Source: CAYMPH01 sp964392365 (lineage in GTDB: Bacteria > Spirochaetota > UBA4802 > UBA5550). From it: a stretch of 64,000 nucleotides of DNA. The notes under the pieces are model-generated. The model did no database searches. It worked only from the letters and a program-made list of their open reading frames with translations, and was not told where the DNA came from. The position numbers and the translations under genes are program-made. The stretch spans positions 62,001 through 126,000 of the forward strand of contig CAYMPH010000006.1 in assembly GCA_964392365.1 (NCBI GenBank), read 5' to 3'. Positions 54,138 to 63,633 of this stretch are shown here, piece by piece (within the stretch, counting starts at the first letter, position 1; each line of letters starts with the position of its first letter).

Positions 54138-54488
54138 ATGAAATTCCAATATAGTATAAAAACAGAAAAAATTGAAACAGTTCCTTTTATCTTTTTTGAA
54201 GGGGATATGACTTCAGATTCTGACGCAGAAATGAAGAAAATCTATGCTTCATTGAAAGAAGATTGCGAGTTGAAAACACTTGTAATAAATTTTGAAAAAA
54301 CCCAGTATATTAACTCTTCAGGAATAGCCACTTTGATTCATATAATTCAGGATATGAATGAAAAGCAGTTTAAACTGATTTTTGTAGGCCTTACAGAACA
54401 TTTTAAAAATGTAATGGAAATTGTCGGCTTAAAAGATTTTGCAGTAATTGTTGATACCAGCCAGGAAGCTTTACAGATAGCTAAATAA
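54138..54488 (+). CDS. STAS-domain anti-sigma factor antagonist
   Basis: 116 residues. A STAS fold: FFEGDMTSDSDAEMKKIYASL, LVINFEKTQYINSSGIATLIHIIQDM and KLIFVGLTEHFKNVMEIVGL. The phosphorylatable serine lies in NSSG (Ser60/Ser61). Such proteins sequester an anti-sigma factor when unphosphorylated and so release an alternative sigma factor; no partner kinase or phosphatase is next to it. Ribosome site is weak. Confidence 0.9.
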   Translation: MKFQYSIKTEKIETVPFIFFEGDMTSDSDAEMKKIYASLKEDCELKTLVINFEKTQYINSSGIATLIHIIQDMNEKQFKLIFVGLTEHFKNVMEIVGLKDFAVIVDTSQEALQIAK

Positions 54489-54517
54489 CTTCTTTTATTT
54501 GTTAACAATCCGCGATA

Positions 54518-55576
54518 TTATTTTGAAAAAACAATAGAATTCCATACGCTTGATCCGGTACCGGCTGATGTCTGGACCCAGGTTTCACCGCCATTTGCTG
54601 AAATATAAATATAATTTCCAGTTGCACCGCCTTCCCCGGCAGCAATTCTCATTCCATCTGTAGATATTGCTAAACTTCTCCAGTTTTTAAACCCGGTACC
54701 TAATCCTGTACCGGAACGTTGTATCCAGGTTGCTCCTCCATTTGATGATGTATAGATATATCCATTAGTCGGAGTCCCGTAGTAACCGCTTAAAGCAGCG
54801 AGTTTCATCCCATCAGAAGATGAAGCAATTGCCTGCCATAAATCAGAAGGCGATCCGGAAAGTGTAACCCAGTTTGCACCGCCATCATTTGATTTGTAAA
54901 TAAAATCTGCAGCATTAATAACACCAATATATAACTTCATACCATCTGATGAAGCAGCAAGACCGGTATACTGACGCGCTGGCAGACTGGCAGGTGAATT
55001 AGTCGACAATGCACCATTAAAAAAACCAAGTGTATTTATTATAAAACCAGGTATATTTATTATAACTTTCTGACCATCAGAGGACATAACAGCTGCTCCC
55101 CAGGCTTGTGGACTTGATGAATCAAAGGCCCATGAATTTCCTTTATCTGTAGAATAATAAATATAACCTGTACCGCCAGAATATGTACTATCTGCAGCTA
55201 CAATCTTTTTGCCATCTGATGAAACAGCAAGTCCTGCCCAGGATTGCGGTGCTGCTGTTAGTTTCTGCTCCCATGTTTTACCGCCATCAGATGAAATATA
55301 AACTATACCTCCAGCAAGTTCAGAAGCAACTAATTTCATGCCATCATCAGAAGAAGCAACAGCTCCCCATTGTCCCTGCGGGCTGGTCTGTTTCCATGTT
55401 GCTCCATTATCATCAGAGACGTAAATATAGCATGTATTAGTTGCATAATCTGCAGCAAATATTCTTGGAGGAGTTTTATACCATTCGCTTATATAATACA
55501 TATCGTTTCTTTCGCAGGAAATGAAAGAAACAGAAATTGTAATTATAGTTAAAAGGAATAAAAAAATTTTATTCAT
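54518..55576 (-). CDS. BNR-repeat (Asp-box) lipoprotein
   Basis: 352 residues. A lipoprotein-like signal ends FISC (Cys21). The mature part is a run of about six repeats of 45-50 residues, each with an Asp-box S/T-x-D/N-GG-x-T/N-W (YISSDGGKTW, YYSTDKGNSW, YKSNDGGANW, YTSSNGGATW, YISANGGETW) plus conserved ASSDGMKLxA. This is the beta-propeller of sialidase/photosystem-assembly-factor-like proteins. No catalytic residues of sialidases are visible. Likely surface attached. The repeats are homogeneous enough to allow recombination. Confidence 0.82.
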   Translation of the reverse strand: MNKIFLFLLTIITISVSFISCERNDMYYISEWYKTPPRIFAADYATNTCYIYVSDDNGATWKQTSPQGQWGAVASSDDGMKLVASELAGGIVYISSDGGKTWEQKLTAAPQSWAGLAVSSDGKKIVAADSTYSGGTGYIYYSTDKGNSWAFDSSSPQAWGAAVMSSDGQKVIINIPGFIINTLGFFNGALSTNSPASLPARQYTGLAASSDGMKLYIGVINAADFIYKSNDGGANWVTLSGSPSDLWQAIASSSDGMKLAALSGYYGTPTNGYIYTSSNGGATWIQRSGTGLGTGFKNWRSLAISTDGMRIAAGEGGATGNYIYISANGGETWVQTSAGTGSSVWNSIVFSK

Positions 55577-55765
55577 TAAAATTTACCTGTTAATATATTT
55601 AAATAAGAATTATAACCATTTTGGTATACATTCGACAATATAGTAAAAATATGCAATATTGACAATAAAATTTTATAACTCATTTATAAATCTTGCAATT
55701 TTTAAGTTATTAAGATAAAATAAATATCAGCTTTAAAATTTATCTTAATTTAAAGAGAGGATAAT

Positions 55766-57337
55766 ATGGCAGAAAGCAGAAAAGAACTGTTCCTTGTAAT
55801 AGATGTAGGAACTCAATCTATCAGGGCATCCTTTATTGATTTAAAAGGGAATATTAAACATATTGTAAAAACACAAATAGAGCCATATTATTCCGTAAAT
55901 CCGGGCTGGGCTGAACAAAATCCTGAGTATTACTGGAAAGTATTAGCTCAGACCTGCAAAAAATTATTTACAGCTTCCCGTGTTGATAAAAAGACAGTTC
56001 AGTGCGCAACAATAACCACTCAGCGCGATACAATGATTAATCTTGATAAAAACGGAAAACCGTTACGTCCTGCAATTATCTGGCTGGATCAGAGGCGGGC
56101 AAATAAAGAATCGTGGCCCCCTTTATTTTTAAAAGCTGGGTTGAAACTGATTGATATGTATGATGCTGCAATGTATGCTTATACTGAGTGTGAATCAAAC
56201 TGGCTAAGGCAGAATCAGCCGGAAATATGGGATAAAACATACAAATATCTTTTTCTTTCCGGATATTTAACATACAGGTTAACCGGCGAATATATTGATT
56301 CAACCGGGAATCAGGTGGGTTTCATTCCATTTGATGTAAAGATACAGGATTGGGCTGCCGGTTCAGATATGAAGTGGAGCACTTACCCTATAGAAAAATC
56401 CAAACTATCTAAGCTTGTTCATCCCGGAGAAATTTTAGGTCAGATTTCAAAAAAAGCATCAGCTGAAACTGGAATGCCAGAAGGATTGCCGCTAATAGCT
56501 GCTGCAGCTGACAAAGCATGCGAAGTTCTCGGTTCAGGATGCGTTACACCGGAAACTGCATGTTTAAGCTACGGAACAACAGCAACACTGGAAACAACAA
56601 ATAAAAAATATGTTGAAGTCATTCCATTTATACCGCCATTTCCGAGCGCTGTTCCGGGAAGCTATAATACTGAAGTAATGATTTTCCGCGGTTACTGGAT
56701 GATCAGCTGGTTTAAAAAAGAATTTGGCATGAGAGAGGAGGTTATAGCTAAGAAGAAAAAAATTCCGCCGGAAGTTTTATTTGATTCACTGATAAAAGAT
56801 ATTCCTCCTGGATCAATGGGTCTAATGCTTCAGCCGTACTGGTCTCCTGGTGTAAAAGTTCCTGGACCTGAAGCTAAAGGTTCTATTATTGGTTTTGGAG
56901 ATGTTCACACAAGGGCACATATTTACAGAGCAATACTCGAAGGAATTGCATTTGCATTAAAAGACGGCGGTATCAGAACTGAAAAAAGAAACAAAGTTAA
57001 AATTGAAAAACTACGTGTTTCAGGAGGAGGATCTCAGAGCAAAATGGCAATGCAGATAACTGCTGATATTTTTGATCTGCCTGCAGAGAGACCGCATACT
57101 TTTGAAACATCTTCACTTGGAGCAGCAATTGACGCAGCAGTTGGAATGAAATTTTATCCGGATTTTGATTCTGCAATCAGACATATGACCCATGTAAGAG
57201 ATGTATTTGAGCCGATTCCCAAGCACAGGGATATTTATAAAAAGCTTTTTGAAAATATTTATCAGAAAATGTACGGGAAATTAAAACCGTTGTATTCTGA
57301 TATCAGACATATAACCGGCTATCCGGTAGAAAGGTAA
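55766..57337 (+). CDS. FGGY-family carbohydrate kinase
   Basis: 523 residues. An ASKHA kinase fold: LFLVIDVGTQSIRASFIDLKG, NPGWAEQNPEYYW, TTQRDTMINLDKNGKPLRPAIIWLDQRR, LPLIAAAADKACEVLGSGCVTPETACLSYGTTATLETT and RVSGGGSQSKMAMQITADIFDLP. Phosphorylates a polyol or sugar (glycerol kinase/xylulokinase class), but the sugar cannot be told. Two bases after its stop starts the FAD-dependent oxidoreductase, so the two are co-transcribed. Confidence 0.92.
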   Translation: MAESRKELFLVIDVGTQSIRASFIDLKGNIKHIVKTQIEPYYSVNPGWAEQNPEYYWKVLAQTCKKLFTASRVDKKTVQCATITTQRDTMINLDKNGKPLRPAIIWLDQRRANKESWPPLFLKAGLKLIDMYDAAMYAYTECESNWLRQNQPEIWDKTYKYLFLSGYLTYRLTGEYIDSTGNQVGFIPFDVKIQDWAAGSDMKWSTYPIEKSKLSKLVHPGEILGQISKKASAETGMPEGLPLIAAAADKACEVLGSGCVTPETACLSYGTTATLETTNKKYVEVIPFIPPFPSAVPGSYNTEVMIFRGYWMISWFKKEFGMREEVIAKKKKIPPEVLFDSLIKDIPPGSMGLMLQPYWSPGVKVPGPEAKGSIIGFGDVHTRAHIYRAILEGIAFALKDGGIRTEKRNKVKIEKLRVSGGGSQSKMAMQITADIFDLPAERPHTFETSSLGAAIDAAVGMKFYPDFDSAIRHMTHVRDVFEPIPKHRDIYKKLFENIYQKMYGKLKPLYSDIRHITGYPVER

Positions 57338-57339
57338 CT

Positions 57340-58911
57340 TTGAAAATATATATAGATAACATACACCTGTATCCGGATGAAACCGAAGATAAAATAAATA
57401 ATATTTTACTGGAGAAGTACGGGCTTTCATCCGGCACTCAATTTACAATAATTAAAAAATCTCTGGATGCAAGGAAAAAAGCTGACATCCACTATACATG
57501 CCGCATTTTAATCGAGCTTGATGATAGTGCTGGAGAAGTTTTTTTAAGTAAATATAAAGATACCCTGAAAGTAAAAGAAGCTGAAATTTATCCGGTTAAA
57601 AAGGCAGTTTATCTTAAGGTAATTATTGTAGGTGCAGGACCAGCAGGAATTTTTTCTGCATTAAAGCTTGTTCAATCAGGAGCGGAAGTTTTACTGTTTG
57701 AAAGAGGCAAGCCTGTAGAGGAAAGGATTCTGGATATTGAACAGCTGAATAATCGGGGAATTCTTAATCCAGAAAGCAATATTGTTTTTGGAGAAGGCGG
57801 TGCCGGAACTTTTTCAGATGGAAAACTTTATACAAGATCTGACAGACCGGAAAACCGATGGTTTTATGAAATGCTTGTTAAATTCGGAGCAGATAAGAAA
57901 ATTCTATTCGAAGCAAAGCCTCATCTTGGAACTGATAAACTTAAAACTATTCTTATTAATATCAGGAAACATTTAATAAGCTCCGGTGCTGAAATTTTCT
58001 TCAACGAAAAGATTTCAGAATTTTTGATAAGCGATAATTCTGTTACAGGAGTGAGAACTTCTTCCGGTAAAGAATATGCAGGTGATGCTGTAATACTTGC
58101 AACCGGACATTCATCCCGCGATACATATAAATATCTGAATTCTATTAATGCTGTTCTTGAAAAAAAGGGATTTGCTGTAGGAACAAGAATTGAGCATCCT
58201 GCTGAATTGATCAATTCAATACAATATGGAGACTCAAAGTACAGGAAATACCTTCCAGCTGCAGAATATGCTCTTACATATAATAACGCAAAAACTGAAA
58301 GAGGAACTTATACATTCTGCATGTGCCCAGGCGGCACTGTAATAAACTCATCATCTGAATCCGGCATGCTGTGCGTGAATGGAATGAGCAATTCTGCTAG
58401 GGACAGCCGCTTTTCGAATTCAGCAGTGGTAGTTGCTGTCAGGCCTGAAGATATTACAGGAGATGCTCTTTCAGCAATTGAGTTTCAGAGGGAAATTGAA
58501 AAGGCTGCGTACATTTCCGGCGGAAAGGATTTTTCATCACCAGCTCAGAGAGTGACTTCATTTATGAAAGGTAAGACGGATTTAAATCTTCCTAATAATT
58601 CTTTTAATCCAATGACACAGCCTGCTGAATTGAAGTCGTTTCTTCCTGATTGGATATGCGCATCAATTAAAGAAGCTCTGAATGATTTTGAAAGAAAGAT
58701 GCGCGGATTTATTTCGGAAGAGGCTCTCTTTATAGGCGCGGAAACAAGGACTTCATCACCGGTTAGAATTCTGCGGGGTAAAGATTTTCAATCTGTCTCT
58801 CATAAAAATTTATTTCCGGCCGGAGAAGGTGCTGGTTACGCCGGAGGCATTGTCAGCTCTGCAGTTGATGGAATCAGAATTGCAGATGCCATTATTGAAT
58901 TAAAATCATAA
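57340..58911 (+). CDS. FAD-dependent oxidoreductase of the COG2509 type
   Basis: 523 residues. An N-terminal appendage of about 90 residues is followed by FAD motif VIIVGAGPAGIFSALKLVQSG, then FGEGGAGTFSDGKLYTR, YAGDAVILATGHSSRDTYKYL, TRIEHPAELIN, YTFCMCPGGTVI and FPAGEGAGYAGGIVSSAVDGIRIADAI. These are characteristic of uncharacterised FAD-dependent dehydrogenases. The start is TTG with AAAGG six bases upstream, in an operon with the FGGY kinase. Substrate unknown. Confidence 0.9.
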   Translation: MKIYIDNIHLYPDETEDKINNILLEKYGLSSGTQFTIIKKSLDARKKADIHYTCRILIELDDSAGEVFLSKYKDTLKVKEAEIYPVKKAVYLKVIIVGAGPAGIFSALKLVQSGAEVLLFERGKPVEERILDIEQLNNRGILNPESNIVFGEGGAGTFSDGKLYTRSDRPENRWFYEMLVKFGADKKILFEAKPHLGTDKLKTILINIRKHLISSGAEIFFNEKISEFLISDNSVTGVRTSSGKEYAGDAVILATGHSSRDTYKYLNSINAVLEKKGFAVGTRIEHPAELINSIQYGDSKYRKYLPAAEYALTYNNAKTERGTYTFCMCPGGTVINSSSESGMLCVNGMSNSARDSRFSNSAVVVAVRPEDITGDALSAIEFQREIEKAAYISGGKDFSSPAQRVTSFMKGKTDLNLPNNSFNPMTQPAELKSFLPDWICASIKEALNDFERKMRGFISEEALFIGAETRTSSPVRILRGKDFQSVSHKNLFPAGEGAGYAGGIVSSAVDGIRIADAIIELKS

Positions 58912-58928
58912 ATATTCTGAGGTGAAAT

Positions 58929-59690
58929 ATGAAGCAGTGGTATGAATTGCTTTTTGAAAATTATGGCCTTCAATATGACAAGGAAAGTTTTACTCAGGGA
59001 ACTTTTGGTGAGTGTGATTTTATTGAAAAAGAAATCAATGCTGATAAAAATTTAAGAATACTCGATATCGGCTGCGGAACAGGCAGGCATTCAATTGAAC
59101 TTGCTAAAAGGGGATATTCTGTTACAGGTATAGATCTTTCACTAACACAGATAAACCGGGCTAAAGAAAAAGCTGCGGAGCAGAAAGTTAAGGTTAATTT
59201 TTCAACAGGTGACGCGAGAAATCTACCATTTGAAAATGAATTTGATCTTGCAATTATGATCTGCGAAGGAGCATTTCCTTTAATGGAAACTGATGAAATG
59301 AATTTCCAGATTCTGCAAAGCGCAGGCAGATCATTAAAAACCGGCAGCAAACTTATTTTTACAACACTAAACGGACTTTTCCCGCTATTTCATTCAGTAA
59401 AGGAATTTCTTGCATCTCATTCAAAAAATGACAATGCTGTTTATGATAAAAACAGTTTTGATTTAATGACTTTCCGCGATCATAATATTACAACTATTGT
59501 TGATGATTCAGGTGTTGCAAAAGAACTTGTATGCAACGAAAGATATTATGTCCCATCGGAAATTACCTGGATTTTAAAAAGTTTAGGTTTTATATCTGTT
59601 GATATTTTCGGAGCAAAACTCGGTTCTTTCAGCAGAAAGGATATTTTAACTACAGAAGATTTTGAAATGCTTGTTATTGCAGGGAAATAA
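58929..59690 (+). CDS. class I SAM-dependent methyltransferase
   Basis: 253 residues. SAM motif I ILDIGCGTGRHSIELAKRGYSVTGIDLSLTQI, motif II-like VNFSTGDARNLPFENEFDLAIMICEGAFP. Resembles SAM methyltransferases acting on small molecules or bases (Methyltransf_25/11). Ribosome site GAGGTG. Follows the FAD oxidoreductase by 17 bases, so it may be in the same transcript. Substrate unknown. Confidence 0.9.
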   Translation: MKQWYELLFENYGLQYDKESFTQGTFGECDFIEKEINADKNLRILDIGCGTGRHSIELAKRGYSVTGIDLSLTQINRAKEKAAEQKVKVNFSTGDARNLPFENEFDLAIMICEGAFPLMETDEMNFQILQSAGRSLKTGSKLIFTTLNGLFPLFHSVKEFLASHSKNDNAVYDKNSFDLMTFRDHNITTIVDDSGVAKELVCNERYYVPSEITWILKSLGFISVDIFGAKLGSFSRKDILTTEDFEMLVIAGK

Positions 59691-59720
59691 TTGTTTATTT
59701 AAAAGTATGGTTTTTATTCA

Positions 59721-60218
59721 ATGAAAATTATTTTAGGGGAACAGCAGGATATTGATGATATTTTATTAATGATAAATTCATGTGTAAGTGATCTTCGTAA
59801 AAATGGAATTTACCAATGGGATAATAATTATCCATCTAAATCAATTATATCAGAAGATATTTTTAAAAAGGAATTATATACAATAAAGCAAAATGATCGC
59901 AGCATTGCAATAATTGTTTTAAATGAATTTCAGGATAAGGAATGGGAAACTGTTCAATGGTCAGAAAATAAGAATCCTTTGATTATACATAGATTGACTG
60001 TTGACGTAAACTTGCAGAAAGAAGGAATAGGCAGGAAATTAATTAATTTTGCTTTAAATTATGCAAAAAAAAATAAATATGATTCAGTTCGATTCGATGT
60101 TTATAGCGGTAATCCAGATTTAATAAAAGCTTATGAAAAAATGGGATGCGAAAAGAAAGGAGAGGTTTTTTTTCCAAATAGAGAGCTTCCTTTTTATTGC
60201 TATGAATTGCTGATTTAA
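59721..60218 (+). CDS. GNAT-family N-acetyltransferase
   Basis: 165 residues. A GNAT fold: LIIHRLTVDVNLQKEGIGRKLINFALNYAKKNKYDSVRFDVYSGNPDLIKAYEKMGCEKKGE contains the acetyl-CoA binding Q/RxxGxG/A (QKEGIG). The target amine is unknown. Lies 30 bases after the methyltransferase, no clear ribosome site. Confidence 0.9.
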   Translation: MKIILGEQQDIDDILLMINSCVSDLRKNGIYQWDNNYPSKSIISEDIFKKELYTIKQNDRSIAIIVLNEFQDKEWETVQWSENKNPLIIHRLTVDVNLQKEGIGRKLINFALNYAKKNKYDSVRFDVYSGNPDLIKAYEKMGCEKKGEVFFPNRELPFYCYELLI

Positions 60219-60236
60219 ATTATTATAGGAGGACTT

Positions 60237-60557
60237 ATGAAAAAAATTCGAACTGGCATTACATTTGGAATAATGGCAGGAATTATCGATGTTATTCCAA
60301 TGGTTTTACAGAATCTTTCCTGGGATGCAAATTTTTCAGCATTTATTATGTGGGTAGTTAATGGATTTTTTATTTCAATTGTGGATATTAAATTAAAACC
60401 TATAGTAAAAGGTATTGTGGTATCATTTCTGATAATTCTGCCAACTGCTGTTTTAATAGGATGGAAAGAGCCTTTTACTTTAATTCCGATTTCAATAATG
60501 ACATTGATACTTGGATCATTGCTTGGTTTTTTAATTGAAAAATACGGGAAAAGCTGA
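60237..60557 (+). CDS. small multi-span membrane protein
   Basis: 106 residues with three to four hydrophobic segments (TFGIMAGIIDVIPMVLQNL, FIMWVVNGFFISIV, GIVVSFLIILPTAVLIGW, IMTLILGSLLGFLIEKYG). No family recognised. Excellent ribosome site AGGAGG. Eighteen bases after the GNAT gene, likely the end of the FGGY operon. Function unknown. Confidence 0.7.
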   Translation: MKKIRTGITFGIMAGIIDVIPMVLQNLSWDANFSAFIMWVVNGFFISIVDIKLKPIVKGIVVSFLIILPTAVLIGWKEPFTLIPISIMTLILGSLLGFLIEKYGKS

Positions 60558-60579
60558 AGGAATTAATGTATATTAAATC

Positions 60580-60773
60580 ATGGATAATGTTTTCAGCAAG
60601 GTTGGAAAACTTAAACGGCTTTCAGTTAATTTGAATCAGGAAGATATGAAAATAATATTAAACAATGCATTGATAAACATTGGCCAGCTATTCATGTCAG
60701 GAATAAAGTTGATTCGCTTGAGAGTTTTTTTAATATTATTGAAGAAAATAAACATGACTGCTTCTGGGGATAA
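60580..60773 (+). pseudogene. possible frameshifted small gene upstream of smpB
   Basis: Starting at the ATG at 60580, the frame gives MDNVFSKVGKLKRLSVN, after which a different frame (60630-60773) reads FESGRYENNIKQCIDKHWPAI and on to ENKHDCFWG-stop. The second stretch looks like real protein (47 codons, Trp/Cys-containing) but has no start of its own; one missing base near 60625 would join the two. I do not recognise the product. It could be a decaying gene or chance. Confidence 0.3.
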
Positions 60774-60794
60774 AAGAATAATAAAGAGGATATA

Positions 60795-61253
60795 ATGTCA
60801 GACGATATAAAAGAAATAGTTAAAAATAAAAAAGCGAATTTTGAATACCATGTGATTGAAACTTTTGAAGCGGGCATGGTATTGAAAGGAACAGAAGTTC
60901 AGTCTATCCGCCAGAAAAAAGTGAATATTCAGGAAGGGTATGCTTTTATTAAAAAAGAGGAAGTGTATATAACTGGAATGAACGTAACACCATACGAACA
61001 GGGAAACAGGTATAATCATGAACCTCTTCGGGAAAGAAAACTTCTTCTCCATAAAAGTGAAATTAAAAAATTAAACGGAAAGCTTAAAGAAAGGGGATAT
61101 ACCCTGGTTCCATTGAAACTTTATTTTAAAAACGGGAAAGTGAAATTATTGCTCGGGCTTGCTAAAGGTAAAGCTGAATATGATAAAAGAGAATCAATCC
61201 AGAAAAGGGAATCTGACAGAGAACTTCAGAGAATGATTAAAAAATACAAATAA
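60795..61253 (+). CDS. smpB: SsrA-binding protein SmpB
   Basis: 152 residues, normal length. Binds tmRNA and brings it to stalled ribosomes for trans-translation. Diagnostic segments: NKKANFEYHVIETFEAGMVLKGTEVQSIRQKKVNIQEGYAFIKKEEVYITGMNVTPYEQGNRYNHEPLRERKLLLHKSEI and the C-terminal LLLGLAKGKAEYDKRESIQKRESDRELQRMIKK. The start has GAGGATATA before it. No tmRNA gene (ssrA) is recognised nearby. Confidence 0.96.
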   Translation: MSDDIKEIVKNKKANFEYHVIETFEAGMVLKGTEVQSIRQKKVNIQEGYAFIKKEEVYITGMNVTPYEQGNRYNHEPLRERKLLLHKSEIKKLNGKLKERGYTLVPLKLYFKNGKVKLLLGLAKGKAEYDKRESIQKRESDRELQRMIKKYK

Positions 61254-61382
61254 ATTTGTATAAAGATTTATATGGAAACAACAGAAAATTATATCAGGGA
61301 ACCTTGGAAATTTTTAAATAGTGATTCCATTTTAAGACTGAAAAAATAGTGACCATCAAATCAGAAAGAAAATAGATTTTCT

Positions 61383-61400
61383 CCTTCGCGGGAACGAAAG
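61383..61400. repeat. remnant of the dispersed palindromic repeat
   Basis: CCTTCGCGGGAACGAAAGTG resembles the right arm of copies B and C (CCTTCGCGGGAATGACAGT) with a few changes and no left arm. It sits in the short gap between smpB and the TPR/beta-barrel gene, just before the start codon of the latter. Confidence 0.5.
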
Positions 61401-61406
61401 TGTGTG

Positions 61407-62846
61407 ATGAAAAATATATTATATAAAATAACATGTATGCTGATAATTTTTACAACAGCACCTTCTTTGTATCCTGCAGAAAACCCTAAGCAGCTGAATA
61501 AAAACGCTATTGAGCTGGGTAAAAAAAAGATGTTCCCGGAAGCTATAATTGAATTTGATAAGGCTGTAGATATATATGATATTTCAACAGCAAAGGTTCT
61601 GCACAACAGGGCATATGCAAGCGAGGAAAAGGGAGATATAAAAGCGGCAATAAACAATTATGAGGAAGCTCTTAGACGAAATCCAAAGCAGATTGTTACA
61701 GGTGAAAGACTCGGTTATTTATATTATAAAACAACTGATTATGAAAATGCAGTTAGAGTCGGAGAGTATGTAATAAAAATTGATCAGAAAAATAAAGAAG
61801 TCCCCAAATGGCTTCCCGATGCATATATGAAAAAGCTTCAAAGAGAGAAACAGGTTGCTGAAGAAAAGAAAAAGAAAGATAATGAAGAGCTGTTTAAAAA
61901 AATTTTAGAAGAACAAAAGAAAAAGGAACAGGATACAATTATTACAGCCTGGCTTGATGTTATGTTTAGAACCGGTTATTATACAAATACCGGAGTATAT
62001 AATTTAATTCTAAACAAAGGTCTGATTCTTGATACACCACAGAGTTTTAATTTTAAAATTACCCCATTGAAATCCTGGGAAATAAATATTATGCAGGAAA
62101 ATCCTTTTCTTGGAGGAACAATGCCTTCTGTCTGTATTTCTACAGAAACGGTGGATTTTCTTTTCAAGTTTACAAATTTTTCTCTCGGTGCAGGAATAAT
62201 GCTTAATCATTATATAGGCAATACAGCGTTTAATACAATTCTTGAATTAACAGATTTTAAAGTAGGAATTGTATTCGGGTACAGAACAGAAACTCATTCA
62301 TTTGTCTTTAATATTTACCCGAGATTAATTCCATCGGTTCTATTTTTAAAAACAGGTTATACATATGATACGGACTGGTATCTGCTTAAGTATCAATATG
62401 TTGTAAACCCTATATTTAAAATTTATTCAAGCCTTTCAATAAGAGAATATTTCTTTTATGATCATGTTGCGATGGTCTCAAGCTACTGGGGTGTATATGA
62501 TCTGACTCTTGGTGCAACAATCAGTATTCTTGATAAAAGCCAGAAACCCGTTGTTGATTTTTCTATAGATTTCACAGAGAGATTGTATATGAGGAATTTA
62601 ATGAATACAGATCCGTATTCATTTATCGGAAACGGGCAGGGCTGGTTTGGTATGAATTTTAATAAGTGGATTACAGGAGCTCCTTTTTCTGGGTTCTGGG
62701 GCAATAGCCACAATTTATCATTAAGAGTAGATGAATATATCGGGAAATATGTTTTTCTATATGAAAAGTTTTTATTTGAGCTGAGTTCACAGGTAGGTGA
62801 TCACAGTGAGTTCAATTTCCAATTTGGCGTTGGTTTTAAATACTGA
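61407..62846 (+). CDS. outer-membrane-type protein with TPR and C-terminal beta-barrel
   Basis: 479 residues. Signal peptide (CMLIIFTTAPSLYPA), then tetratricopeptide-like repeats (LGKKKMFPEAIIEFDKAVDIYDISTAKVLHNRAYASEEKGDIKAAINNYEEALRRNP), a Lys/Glu coiled coil (about 140-178), and a C-terminal region of about 300 residues with alternating beta strands rich in aromatics and Gly, ending in FGVGFKY with a terminal Tyr typical of outer-membrane proteins. ATG at 61407 is used (a GTG lies one codon before); no clear ribosome site. The SuhB-like gene overlaps its stop. Confidence 0.7.
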   Translation: MKNILYKITCMLIIFTTAPSLYPAENPKQLNKNAIELGKKKMFPEAIIEFDKAVDIYDISTAKVLHNRAYASEEKGDIKAAINNYEEALRRNPKQIVTGERLGYLYYKTTDYENAVRVGEYVIKIDQKNKEVPKWLPDAYMKKLQREKQVAEEKKKKDNEELFKKILEEQKKKEQDTIITAWLDVMFRTGYYTNTGVYNLILNKGLILDTPQSFNFKITPLKSWEINIMQENPFLGGTMPSVCISTETVDFLFKFTNFSLGAGIMLNHYIGNTAFNTILELTDFKVGIVFGYRTETHSFVFNIYPRLIPSVLFLKTGYTYDTDWYLLKYQYVVNPIFKIYSSLSIREYFFYDHVAMVSSYWGVYDLTLGATISILDKSQKPVVDFSIDFTERLYMRNLMNTDPYSFIGNGQGWFGMNFNKWITGAPFSGFWGNSHNLSLRVDEYIGKYVFLYEKFLFELSSQVGDHSEFNFQFGVGFKY

Positions 62847-63628
62847 TGTTTGTAAATATCATATCATTTGCTGAAGAAACAGCTTTTGAAGCTGGTAAAA
62901 TTATACTCAAAGGTTTCAGGTCAAAATTAACTGTAGTAAATCAAAAATCCCCGACTAACCTTGTAACAAGCATGGATATTGCTTCAGAAAAATTTATTGT
63001 TGAAGCAATAAAAAAGAAATTTCCGGCACATTCAATAATTGCAGAAGAAGGCAACAGTTTTGAAAAAGGAACAGATTTTGTATGGTATATTGATCCTATT
63101 GATGGAACGAATAATTACGCTCACGGTATTTCAAACTTTGCAGTTTCAATAGGAATTTTTTCTGTAGAACATAATTCAATTTGTGCAGGTGTTGTTTACG
63201 ATCCATATCATAATGAAATGTTTAAAGCAATGACCGGAAGCGGAGCCTATTTAAACGGCGAACAGATAGATGTTTCAAATACGAAAAAGCTTGGCCATTC
63301 GATTATAGCAACAGGTTTTCCATATAAAAAGAAAAATCCATCTTCTAATAATTCTATTCAGCTTGCGAATATTCTTCCTCATGTCAGAGATATACGGCGG
63401 CTTGGAGCTGCATCGCTTGATTTGTGCTACGTAGCATGCGGAAGAATTGATGGTTACTGGGAATCGACTCTGCAGCCATGGGATACTGCAGCTGGAAGTA
63501 TCATAGTAGAAGAAGCCGGAGGAAAAGTAACCCGATATACCGGAGAAAAATATTTACCATGGAAAGATGATGTTATTGCATCAAATGGTCAGATTCACAA
63601 AAAAATAATGAGATATATTCAGGCGTAG
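62846..63628 (+). CDS. inositol monophosphatase family protein (SuhB-like)
   Basis: 260 residues. Metal-dependent phosphatase fold: IIAEEG, the metal-binding WYIDPIDGTNNYAHGISNFAVSIG, GSGAYLNGEQI, and WDTAAGSIIVEEAGGKVT. The family dephosphorylates inositol-1-phosphate and related sugars; some members such as SuhB act in rRNA processing/antitermination. Its ATG overlaps the TPR/beta-barrel stop by one base. Specific substrate unclear. Confidence 0.93.
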   Translation: MFVNIISFAEETAFEAGKIILKGFRSKLTVVNQKSPTNLVTSMDIASEKFIVEAIKKKFPAHSIIAEEGNSFEKGTDFVWYIDPIDGTNNYAHGISNFAVSIGIFSVEHNSICAGVVYDPYHNEMFKAMTGSGAYLNGEQIDVSNTKKLGHSIIATGFPYKKKNPSSNNSIQLANILPHVRDIRRLGAASLDLCYVACGRIDGYWESTLQPWDTAAGSIIVEEAGGKVTRYTGEKYLPWKDDVIASNGQIHKKIMRYIQA

Positions 63629-63633
63629 AAAAA

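Noticed and set aside
61272..61349. Short ORF METTENYIREPWKF... (25 codons) after smpB
   Set aside because: No ribosome site, very short and no recognisable family.
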